Source of the DNA: Streptomyces goshikiensis | GTDB lineage: Bacteria > Actinomycetota > Actinomycetes > Streptomycetales > Streptomycetaceae | DNA length: 64,000 nt | Reading direction: 5' to 3' | Assembly (NCBI RefSeq): GCF_014650555.1 | Contig: NZ_BMVE01000003.1 | Span: 372,001-436,000 of the forward strand | Part shown: positions 41,969 to 49,372 of the stretch, piece after piece | How positions within the stretch are numbered: the stretch's first letter is position 1 | Layout of the letters: the number at the start of each line of letters is the position of its first letter | Notes under the pieces: generated by a model | The model's database searches: none | The model's input: only the letters and a program-made list of their open reading frames with translations | What the model was told of the DNA's origin: nothing | Program-made: the position numbers and the translations under genes

Positions 41969-44153
41969 GCACCACGAGCTGCCGGGTCGCCCGGGTCATC
42001 GCCACGTAGCGGTCGACCGCGCCCGGGACGCCCTCCCCGAACTCCTCCGGGTCGACGAGGACGACCAGGTCGAATTCGAGACCCTTCGACAGCTCCGGGG
42101 TCAGTGACCGGACGCGCGGCCGCGCCCGGAACGCACCCGCTGCCCCGCCGGGCGAGCCGATGACGCAGGCGGTCCCGGCCTCGTGCCCGGCGAGCCAGGT
42201 GTCGAGGACGTCGTCCAGGTCGCAGACGGAGCCGTGGACGACGGGGACGCCGCCGGACCGGATCGAGACCGGCACGTTGGCGTCGGGCAGCGCGGCCCGG
42301 ATGACCGGCTCGGCCTCCGCCATCACCTCGCGCGGCGTGCGGTAGTTGATGCTCAGGGAGGCCAGCTCGATCCGGTCGATCCCGACCCGCTCCAGGCGCT
42401 CGGTCCACGACTCCGTGAAGCCCCGCCTCGCCTGGGCGCGGTCCCCGACGATGGTGAAGCTCCGGGAGGGGCAGCGCAGCAGCAGCATCTGCCACTCCGC
42501 GTCGGTCAGTTCCTGGGCCTCGTCCACGACGACGTGCGCGAAGGGCCCGGCGAGCCGGTCCGGGGCGGCCGTGGGCAGGGCGCCCTCGTCGATCAGGCTG
42601 TCCTGGAGGTCCCTTCCGCGCAGCATCCGCACCGCGCCCTCGCTGTCGTCTCCGGCCGAGTCGATGTCGGCGACCGAGACGATCTCCTCGATGACCCGGG
42701 ACATGCGCTCGCGCTCGGCGGCGACCGCGGCGTCGTGCCGGCGCCGCCGCCGCGCCGCCCCGGGGTCCCCGAGCCGCTGCCGGGCCGCGTCCAGGAGCGG
42801 CAGGTCGGACACCGTCCAGGCCTGGGGGGCCGCCTCGCGCCGCAGCTTCGCCACCTCGTCGCGGCCGAGCCAGGGAGCGCACATCCGCAGATAGGCGGGT
42901 ACCGTCCACAAGTCCGAGACCAGGTCGGCCGGTTCGAGCAGCGGCCAGGCCCGGTTGAAGGCCGTGACCAGCTCCGCGTCCTGCCGCAGCGACCGCAGGA
43001 AGGCGGCGTGCGAGATGCCGTCCTCCTCCTCGTCCATGCCCTGCTTGTCCATGAGGATCGTGGCCAGTTCCTCCCAGATCTGCTCCCGCGCCTCGTTGTG
43101 CGGGCTGCCCGGGCCCGGCGCCCCGAACGCCTCGGCCCAGTCGTCGGGGCTCACCCGGACGTCGCCCCAGGCCGTACTGACCGTCATGCCCTCGGCGGGC
43201 GGTTCCTCGTAGAACGCGACCGCCTTCTCGATGGCCCGCACCATGTCCGCGGACGACTTCAGCCGGGCCACCTCCGGGTCGCTCTCGGGGGCGACCGAGG
43301 CGCCTTCGGCGACGAGGTCGCGCAGGGTGCAGGTCTGTACGCCCTCCTCGCCGAGGCTGGGCAGCACGTCGGCGACGTACCCCAGGTAGGGCTCGTGCGG
43401 GCCGACGAACAGCACGCCGCCACGGCGGTGGCCGAGGCGCGGGTCGCTGTAGAGGAGGTAGGCGGAGCGGTGCAGGGCGACGACGGTCTTGCCCGTGCCG
43501 GGACCGCCGTCGACGACCAGGGCGCCACGGGAGCCCGCGCGGATGATGGCGTCCTGGTCGGCCTGGAGGGTGCCGAGGACGTCGCGCATCCGCGCCGACC
43601 GGCTGCCGCCCAGGGCGGCGATGAAGGCGGACTGGTCGTCGAGCGCGGCGTGCCCCTCGAACCCGTCGGTGGTGAACACCTCGTCCCAGTAGTCGTTGAC
43701 CCTGCCGCCGGCCCAGCGGTACCGGCGGCGGCCGGCCAGCCCCATCGGGTTCGCGTGGGTCGCCGCGAAGAACGGCTCGGCGGCGGGGGAGCGCCAGTCG
43801 ATCAGCAGCCGGCGGCCCTCGCCGTCGGTGAGGCCGAGCCGGCCGATGTACAGCGGCTCGGGGTCGTCGGCGCCGACGACCCGGCCGAGGCACAGGTCGA
43901 GGCCGAAGCGGCGCAGGGTGCGCAGGCGGGCGGTCAGCCGGTGGATCTCCGCGTCCCGCTCCATGGCCTCCCGGCCCAGGCCGCCGGGCGCCCCGCGCAG
44001 CTCGGCGAGGCGGTCGGACAGCTCGGCGATCGCCTCGTCGAGGCTCTGCGCGATGGCCGCGAAGTGCCGTTCGTCGCCGCCGATGAGCGAGGGGTCCGCC
44101 TTGGCGGAGAGGCGCTCGGGAAGGCCGAACGCACTGGTCGTCACGGGGTTCAT
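41955..44153 (-). CDS. helR: HelR-like RNA polymerase-recycling motor ATPase
   Basis: A 732-aa SF1 (UvrD/HelD-type) ATPase. An N-terminal helical arm (about residues 25-85, rich in Leu/Glu/Arg) precedes the split ATPase: Walker A GGPGTGKT (216-223), Walker B VVVDEAQELTD, VGDRAQARRGF, SINYRTPREVM and C-terminal VAMTRATRQLVVLTS. Proteins of this family displace rifamycins from RNA polymerase and recycle stalled enzyme. The assignment is supported by the rifamycin-associated element upstream. ATG at 44153 has GGAG eight nucleotides upstream. The leader between the RAE and start is about 155 nt. Confidence 0.88.
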   Translation of the reverse strand: MNPVTTSAFGLPERLSAKADPSLIGGDERHFAAIAQSLDEAIAELSDRLAELRGAPGGLGREAMERDAEIHRLTARLRTLRRFGLDLCLGRVVGADDPEPLYIGRLGLTDGEGRRLLIDWRSPAAEPFFAATHANPMGLAGRRRYRWAGGRVNDYWDEVFTTDGFEGHAALDDQSAFIAALGGSRSARMRDVLGTLQADQDAIIRAGSRGALVVDGGPGTGKTVVALHRSAYLLYSDPRLGHRRGGVLFVGPHEPYLGYVADVLPSLGEEGVQTCTLRDLVAEGASVAPESDPEVARLKSSADMVRAIEKAVAFYEEPPAEGMTVSTAWGDVRVSPDDWAEAFGAPGPGSPHNEAREQIWEELATILMDKQGMDEEEDGISHAAFLRSLRQDAELVTAFNRAWPLLEPADLVSDLWTVPAYLRMCAPWLGRDEVAKLRREAAPQAWTVSDLPLLDAARQRLGDPGAARRRRRHDAAVAAERERMSRVIEEIVSVADIDSAGDDSEGAVRMLRGRDLQDSLIDEGALPTAAPDRLAGPFAHVVVDEAQELTDAEWQMLLLRCPSRSFTIVGDRAQARRGFTESWTERLERVGIDRIELASLSINYRTPREVMAEAEPVIRAALPDANVPVSIRSGGVPVVHGSVCDLDDVLDTWLAGHEAGTACVIGSPGGAAGAFRARPRVRSLTPELSKGLEFDLVVLVDPEEFGEGVPGAVDRYVAMTRATRQLVVLTSS

Positions 44154-44309
44154 GTCAGCGGCTCCGATCCGCGGCGGCCGGCCGCCGCAGGGCGGGCCCC
44201 ACCGGCCCGGTGTCACCGTGAAACCCATATACAGACAGCAGCACACGCACTTCGTGAATCTCCCATTTCCGCAGCTTCTGGCCTCGGCGAGCGATTCTGC
44301 GGCACGGTG

Positions 44310-44330
44310 GGGGCCTTGCCGCAAGCCCCC
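44310..44330 (-). promoter_or_regulatory. Rifamycin-associated element (RAE)-like inverted repeat
   Basis: A 21-bp inverted repeat with arms CTTGC and GCAAG flanked by G4/C4 runs; on the minus strand it reads GGGGCTTGCGGCAAGGCCCC, which matches the RAE sequence I remember from rifamycin-inducible genes. TTGCGG within it could be a -35, with CAGAAT 19 nt downstream as -10. It explains why helR should be induced by rifamycins. Confidence 0.78.
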
Positions 44331-44444
44331 CAGCGCGCTATAAGTTGAGAGTGGAAAGGAGTGGGTGCACCTCCTTCTCCCCCCCTCTCCCCTTCCCCCT
44401 CCTCCTTGCTCCCCGCGCGGGCGCGCCCCTCGACCGGTCCGGAA

Positions 44445-44490
44445 GCCGCCGGAGCCCCGCCCCCCGGGTGGGGAACGGGGCTCCGGCGGC
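44445..44490 (-). terminator. Terminator after the chaplin gene
   Basis: A perfect 15-bp stem GCCGCCGGAGCCCCG / CGGGGCTCCGGCGGC with a 16-nt loop starts about 30 nt downstream of the chaplin stop (minus strand). It also separates the chaplin from the helR promoter region. Confidence 0.75.
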
Positions 44491-44519
44491 CGTACGGCGG
44501 ACGCGTCGGTCGTTCGGTG

Positions 44520-44756
44520 TCAGTCGTTGACGCAGACGTTGCCGGCCGTCGGGTTCAGCAGCCCGATGATGTTGACGCTGTTGCCGCAGGCGTTGATGGG
44601 GATGTGGATCGGGACCTGGATCAGGTTTCCGGAGAGGACGCCCGGGGAGCCGGCCGCGATGCCGTGGGCCTCGCTGTCCGCCACCGCGGAGCCGGCGCCG
44701 CCGAGTACGGCACCGGCGATCAGGCAAGCCGCTGCGGCCAGGGTGCGGATTTTCAT
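44520..44756 (-). CDS. Short chaplin
   Basis: A 78-aa secreted amphipathic surface protein. A signal peptide (MKIRTLAAAACLIAGAVLGG, then ASA-like AVA) is followed by one chaplin domain: GIAAGSPGVLSGNLIQVPIH, then IPINACGNSVNIIGLLNP and GNVCVND. Two cysteines are placed as in the Cys-containing short chaplins (ChpD-H type). No LPXTG sorting signal, so it is not wall-anchored. Chaplins coat aerial hyphae and spores. A GGGAG ribosome-binding site precedes the ATG. Confidence 0.9.
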   Translation of the reverse strand: MKIRTLAAAACLIAGAVLGGAGSAVADSEAHGIAAGSPGVLSGNLIQVPIHIPINACGNSVNIIGLLNPTAGNVCVND

Positions 44757-44965
44757 GTGGGTCTCCCGTTGAGTGATGGGGTGTGCGGAGCCATCCCACA
44801 ACAGGTGCGGGGGCGGGCCCGGACATTCCTCCACTCGTGGGCCGGGCCGCCGCCCAAAGAAGCGGAGGGATCCGTTCTAAGGCAGTTCTCATCCCGTACC
44901 CAGCTTCCCCACAGCAACGGGGAGCAGGATCGGACGGAGTCAGTCGTGATCACGGAAGGGCTCTC

Positions 44966-45436
44966 ATGAACAACGTCCGCAAGCGCGCGGGTATCACCGC
45001 AGGTGTGGTTCTGGCCGGTATCGGCCTGGCCTTCCCCGCCGTGGCCTTCGCCGAGGATCACTCCAAGCCCGCCACCGCCGCCGAGGCGCGCCCGCACGCG
45101 GGCAAGGGCGCCGAGCTGCGCGAGGAGCACCGCAAGGAACTTGCCGAGGCCCTCGCGAAGGACCTCGGCGTGCCGGTGGACAAGGTGACCGGCTCCCTGG
45201 ACAAGTTCCGCGCCGCGCAGGGTGAGAAGCACCGCGAGGAGCGCAAGGACCGCAAGGACGAGCGGGCGGGCGAGCGGCCGGACGCGGCCGCGCTCCAGAA
45301 GAAGCTGGCCGACCGCCTCGACCAGGCGGTCAAGGACGGCAAGCTCACCCGGGCGCAGGCGGACGCCGTCATCGCCGCCGCCAAGGCCGGGGTGCTGCCC
45401 GGGCCGGGCGGCGGCCCCCACCACCAGGAGCGCTGA
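44966..45436 (+). CDS. Secreted charged helical protein, 156 aa
   Basis: A signal peptide (MNNVRKRAGITAGVVLAGIG, then AFPAVAFA) precedes a highly charged Lys/Glu/Arg-rich helical protein: ELREEHRKELAEALAKDLGV, then KHREERKDRKDERAGERPD, then KKLADRLDQAVKDGKLTRAQADAV. The last part resembles the repeated Asp/Lys-rich domain (EKKLADRLDQAVKDGKLT-like) found in many Streptomyces exported proteins. Function is unknown. ATG at 44966 is supported by GGAAGGG upstream. Confidence 0.72.
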   Translation: MNNVRKRAGITAGVVLAGIGLAFPAVAFAEDHSKPATAAEARPHAGKGAELREEHRKELAEALAKDLGVPVDKVTGSLDKFRAAQGEKHREERKDRKDERAGERPDAAALQKKLADRLDQAVKDGKLTRAQADAVIAAAKAGVLPGPGGGPHHQER

Positions 45437-45557
45437 CCCCGCTCCACAGCTTCATGGGCGCCGGCGCGCATGAATGGCTCCAGGGATGGTAGACGCAGGG
45501 AGGCCTCTTCGCTCCCAGCGGGCGAAGCCGTGAGCCGGGAAGTCTGGGAGGTTTGTC

Positions 45558-45713
45558 GTGATTATCCTCGGAGTCATCCTGCTGATCATCGGATTCGTCA
45601 CCGGCCTGTCCATCCTGTGGACCATTGGTGCGATCCTCGTGGTGGTAGGCCTGGTCCTGTGGCTTCTCGGTGCCCTCGGGCACGCGGTGGGAGGCCGTAA
45701 CCACTACTGGTGA
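45558..45713 (+). CDS. DUF6131-like 51-aa membrane mini-protein
   Basis: A very small protein that starts at a GTG with GGGAGG seven nucleotides upstream. It reads MIILGVILLIIGFVTGLSIL, then WTIGAILVVVGLVLWLLGAL and the polar tail GHAVGGRNHYW. That is two closely spaced hydrophobic helices and a conserved short tail, matching the actinomycete DUF6131-type mini-proteins as I remember them. Function unknown. A strong hairpin follows the stop. Confidence 0.72.
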   Translation: MIILGVILLIIGFVTGLSILWTIGAILVVVGLVLWLLGALGHAVGGRNHYW

Positions 45714-45729
45714 GCCTCTCCGCTCCCGG

Positions 45730-45768
45730 CCGTAGGCCCACCGGATCCCGGATCCGGTGGGCCTACGG
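45730..45768 (+). terminator. Terminator after the 51-aa membrane gene
   Basis: A perfect 17-bp stem CCGTAGGCCCACCGGAT / ATCCGGTGGGCCTACGG with a 5-nt loop (CCCGG) begins 17 nt after the stop codon. Confidence 0.85.
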
Positions 45769-45902
45769 CGTTCTCCCGGGCATCCTTGACGGGCCTTTTG
45801 GGCATCCTTGAGCTGGAATAGACCATTCCGTTGGTTTCCGGATTACGTTCGCCGCATACGGGTCGTAGAGCGCGACCCGGCTGAAACCTGGAGGTCTCAG
45901 AC

Positions 45903-46364
45903 ATGCGACGTACCCTCACCAAGGCCGGCAGCCTCGCGGCGGTCTCCCTCTTCGCCCTGGCCCTGGCCGCGCCCGCGCAGGCGGCACAGGACAGCGCCGC
46001 GGCCGCGCACCCCGCCGCCACGAAGGCGGTCTACTTCGAGTTCACCGACGGCAGGAACACCTTCGTCATCCAGCTCACCGACGCGGCGAAGATCCGGCAG
46101 GCCCGCGACGTCATCAACGGCGTCGACACGGAGAACATCAGCGTCATGGGCAAGATCGTCAAGACCCCCGCCTCGTACAACAAGCCCTGGAAGTACACGC
46201 TCGCCCCCAGCTCCGTGAAGTTCTTCAGCATGGCCACCGAGGTGTGCGACGCGAGCATCTCCTACGTCAACGAGCACCTGGACGAGGTGGGCGGCGCCCT
46301 CCTGCCCAATTCCACCTGGTGTCCCTGGCAGTCGAAGCTGACGCGCGAGATCCCCGCTCCGTAG
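45903..46364 (+). CDS. Secreted BP74-like (calmodulin-binding-protein-type) domain protein
   Basis: A 153-aa exported protein: signal peptide MRRTLTKAGSLAAVSLFALA, then ALAAPAQAAQ; mature domain AVYFEFTDGRNTFVIQLTDAAKIRQARDVINGVDTENISVMGKIVKTPASYNKPWKYTLAPSSVKFFS and two later cysteines (EVCDAS, TWCPWQ). This matches the small actinomycete proteins annotated as calmodulin-binding/BP74-related. Their role is unknown; related domains in eukaryotes occur in secreted proteins. The start is ATG preceded by GGAGG. Confidence 0.78.
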   Translation: MRRTLTKAGSLAAVSLFALALAAPAQAAQDSAAAAHPAATKAVYFEFTDGRNTFVIQLTDAAKIRQARDVINGVDTENISVMGKIVKTPASYNKPWKYTLAPSSVKFFSMATEVCDASISYVNEHLDEVGGALLPNSTWCPWQSKLTREIPAP

Positions 46365-46474
46365 GCGGCGGCGAACCGGACGGCCGGCCGCCGGACCCCC
46401 CGCCCGCGGCCGGCCGTCCCCGCGGCGGCGAAGTAACCTTTCCCCTCAGCGCGGTCCGGGGAGCGGGGAGGTAC

Positions 46475-48250
46475 GTGGCGGAGACGGAGCGCGGGTGCCC
46501 GCTCGCCGAGGGCGTACGGTTCCGGCTGCTCGGGCCGATGACCGCGCGGACGGCCGACGGCGCCGCGCTGGCCCTGGGCCCGAACCAGCAGCGCGCGCTG
46601 CTCGCCGTACTGCTGCTGCGGGCGGGGCGGCCCGTCCCCGTACCCGAGCTCTGCGACGCGCTGTGGGGAGAGCGCCCGCCGGCGCGCGCCGTGGGGACCG
46701 TACGGACGTACGCGTCCCGGCTGCGTGCCCTCTTCGAACCGGACCGCCAGGCCCGGGCACCCGCCCGGATCCTCGTCTTCGCCTCCGGCGGCTACGCCCT
46801 GCGACTGTCCCGCCCGGCGGTGGACATCGACGAGTTTGAGCGCGGGCTCACCGACGCCGCCCGGCTGCGAACCGCCGGAGCCGTCCGGGAGGCGTACCGC
46901 ACCCGGGAGCGGGCCCTCGCACTCTGGACGGGCTGCCCGCTGGCCGGCCTCCCCGGCCCCCACGCCGAGGCCCGGCGCGACCGGCTCACCGGACTGTGGC
47001 TGACCGCCCGCGAGGCCCACTTCCACGACGCGCTGGAACTCGGCCTGGACCGCGAGACCCCGGCCGTCCCGGCCCTGCGCGCCTTCGCCGCCGAACACCC
47101 GCTGCGCGAGGGCGCCCAGGAACTGCTCATGCGGGCCCTGCACCGGGCGGGCCGCACCGGCGAGGCACTCGCCGTGTACGAGGCCACCCGCGAGACGCTC
47201 GCCCTCGAACTCGGCGCCACCCCCGGCCCCGGCCTGACCGCCCTGCACCGCACCCTCCGCTCCCGCTCCCGCCCGACCCCCCGCCCCCTGGCAGGCCCGT
47301 GCGCCGAGCGGGGTGCGGCCGGGCCCTTCGTCGGGCGGGACGCGGAGAGCGACCTCGTGCTCGGGGTGCTCGCCGGGGCGCCGGAGGCGGTGCCCGTCGC
47401 CGTGCTCACCGGTATGCCCGGCATCGGGAAGACGGCCCTCGCCGCCCATGTGGCCGAGCGGGCCCGCGGGCTGTTCCCCGACGGGGTGCTGCGGGTCGGT
47501 CTCGGCGCGGGCGCCGCCGCCCCGCTCGGCCGGCTCGTACGCGCCCTCGGGGCACCCGAAGCGGCGGTGCCGGAAGGGACCGAGGCCCGGGCGGCGCTCT
47601 ACCGCTCGCTGCTCGCCGGGCGGCGCGTGCTGCTCCTCCTGGACGGCGCGCTCGACACGGCCGGACTGCTGCCCCTGCTGCCCGGGACGCCGGGGTGCGC
47701 GGCGCTGGTGACCTCGGCCTCGCGCGGGCTCGTCGTACCGGGGGCGCGGCCGGTCGAGGTACCGGAACTGGACGACGGCGCCGCGCTGGAGCTGCTCGGC
47801 GCCGTCGCGGGCGCCCGGCGGGCTCGCCAGGACCCTGCCGGGCTGCGCGAACTCGCCGGCCTGTGTGCCGGGTTGCCGCTCGCGCTGCACCTGGCCGGGC
47901 GGCGGCTACGGCTGGAGCCCGGCCTGTCGGCGGCGGAGCTGGCGTCCCCGGCCGGTACCGGACCGCTCGCGCGGCTACGGGCGGACGGCCGGGCGGTCGA
48001 GGACGGCTTCCGCCGCCGCGCCCAGGGGCTGTCGCCGGGCGCGCTCCGGGCCCTGCGGGCGACCGCGACGGCGCCGGACCGGTTCGGCCCGGCCGAGGTG
48101 GCCGCGCTGCTCGCCGCCGGGGAGCCCGAGGCGGCCGGCGCGATCGAGGAACTCGTCGACTCCGGGCTGCTGGCGCCCGGGGTGTCGGGCCGCTACCGCT
48201 GCCACCCCCTGGTCCGGGCCTTCGCCCGCCACCGGCTCGGTCCCGCTTAG
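46475..48250 (+). CDS. SARP family regulator with NB-ARC-type ATPase domain
   Basis: A 591-aa Streptomyces antibiotic regulatory protein of the medium AfsR-like type. The N-terminal winged-helix DNA-binding domain (about 10-100) includes LALGPNQQRALLAVLLLRAG; the bacterial transcriptional activation domain (about 110-260) ends with EALAVYEATRETLALELGATPGPGL. The P-loop is GMPGIGKT (313-320) in an NB-ARC-like module, but the C-terminal TPR array of full AfsR is absent. SARPs activate secondary metabolism genes; no biosynthetic genes lie next to it. GTG at 46475 has GGGGAGG upstream. Confidence 0.85.
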   Translation: MAETERGCPLAEGVRFRLLGPMTARTADGAALALGPNQQRALLAVLLLRAGRPVPVPELCDALWGERPPARAVGTVRTYASRLRALFEPDRQARAPARILVFASGGYALRLSRPAVDIDEFERGLTDAARLRTAGAVREAYRTRERALALWTGCPLAGLPGPHAEARRDRLTGLWLTAREAHFHDALELGLDRETPAVPALRAFAAEHPLREGAQELLMRALHRAGRTGEALAVYEATRETLALELGATPGPGLTALHRTLRSRSRPTPRPLAGPCAERGAAGPFVGRDAESDLVLGVLAGAPEAVPVAVLTGMPGIGKTALAAHVAERARGLFPDGVLRVGLGAGAAAPLGRLVRALGAPEAAVPEGTEARAALYRSLLAGRRVLLLLDGALDTAGLLPLLPGTPGCAALVTSASRGLVVPGARPVEVPELDDGAALELLGAVAGARRARQDPAGLRELAGLCAGLPLALHLAGRRLRLEPGLSAAELASPAGTGPLARLRADGRAVEDGFRRRAQGLSPGALRALRATATAPDRFGPAEVAALLAAGEPEAAGAIEELVDSGLLAPGVSGRYRCHPLVRAFARHRLGPA

Positions 48251-48502
48251 GGCGACTCGCGCGGATCCCGCCCCGCCCGCGCCGCCGAGCCCCGCAGGAG
48301 ACGGCCCCTGGCCCGTCGTCACCGTGGCACCCGGCACCGCTGCGCACCGCGCCGCGTTGCCCAGGCGCCCGCGCCCGCGCCCGCGCCCGTCCGGTACGGT
48401 GCCTCGTTGTCGGGCCGGGCGGGTACGTCCGGTATGAGCCTCGGCCCTCCGTCTCGCGACGCATCGGACGCCGCGCCCCGGCAGACCCTTCCGGTCACGG
48501 CT

Positions 48503-49192
48503 CTAGATGTAGCCCTCGCGCAGTGCGTAAGCCACCGCGTGCGCGCGGTTGTTGAGCCGCAGCCGTGTCATCAGCCCGTGCAGGATGTTCTTGACGGTCC
48601 GCTCGGAGTAACAGAGCTTCTCCGAGATCTGGCGGGTGTCCAGCCCCTCGGAGATGAGGCGCAGTACGTCCGTCTCGCGCGGCGCCATGCCGAACAGCGT
48701 CGTGCAGGCCGCGCCCGGGGGCGTCGTCGCCCGCTGCGAGCGGCGCAGCCGGTGCATCTGCCCCAGCACCCGGCCGATCACGTCCGGCGGCAGCACGCAT
48801 TCCCCCTGCGCGGCCTGCCGTACGGCCGTGACCAGCCGCTCCTCGGTCGCCTGGTGCCGCCAGACGATGGCCTGCACGCCGTACTCCACGACCGAGAACA
48901 GCTCCGATTCGCGCAGTTCGCGGGCGACGAGGACCACGCGCCGCTCGCCGCCGCGCAGGAGCCTGCGCAGTTCGGCCGTCGAGCGTTCGTCGATCTGGTC
49001 GATCAGCATGACGGCCACTCTCGCCTCGGCGGCCTCGGCCGCGGGGCCATCCCCCTCCGGCTCCGGCGGCCACGGCACGACCCGCACCGCGGGCTGTCGG
49101 TCCAGGAGGCTGAGGACCCCGGCCCGGCTGAGCGGATCGGCAGCATGGATCGTCACGGTCACGCGGTCGGTGCGGTCGGTCAGAACCGGCAT
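48503..49192 (-). CDS. LuxR-family response-regulator-like protein
   Basis: A 229-aa protein with an N-terminal receiver-like fold (about 10-125, VTVTIHAADPLSRAGVLSLL) that lacks the usual acidic cluster at the start and reads VMLIDQID near the phosphorylation position, so classical phosphorylation is uncertain. The C-terminal LuxR HTH is intact (about 165-228: MAPRETDVLRLISEGLDTRQISEKLCYSERTVKNILHGLMTRL). It is divergent from the AfsR-like gene. GGAAGG eight nucleotides upstream of ATG 49192 fixes the start. No cognate histidine kinase is adjacent. Confidence 0.82.
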   Translation of the reverse strand: MPVLTDRTDRVTVTIHAADPLSRAGVLSLLDRQPAVRVVPWPPEPEGDGPAAEAAEARVAVMLIDQIDERSTAELRRLLRGGERRVVLVARELRESELFSVVEYGVQAIVWRHQATEERLVTAVRQAAQGECVLPPDVIGRVLGQMHRLRRSQRATTPPGAACTTLFGMAPRETDVLRLISEGLDTRQISEKLCYSERTVKNILHGLMTRLRLNNRAHAVAYALREGYI

Positions 49193-49372
49193 CGTCTTTT
49201 CCTTCCCCGAAGTCTTGCCGGATGAAGAGTGGCAAAGCCGGATCAACAGCCGATCGACGCCCGATGAGCGTTCCGCGTGATCCGTCCCCTTCCGCATGCC
49301 TTGGTACAGTTCCAGCTGGGTGGCGGGTACACGCACATTGCGCGCGTCCGTAGGGGAGTTGGAAGAGGAACC

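Noticed and set aside
41955..44324. helR extended upstream to 44324
   Set aside because: The extension has Cys-rich nonsense sequence and crosses the RAE; the ATG at 44153 has a ribosome-binding site.
48364..48387. Four tandem GCGCCC hexamers
   Set aside because: Simple GC-rich low-complexity sequence in a non-coding gap; no evidence for function.
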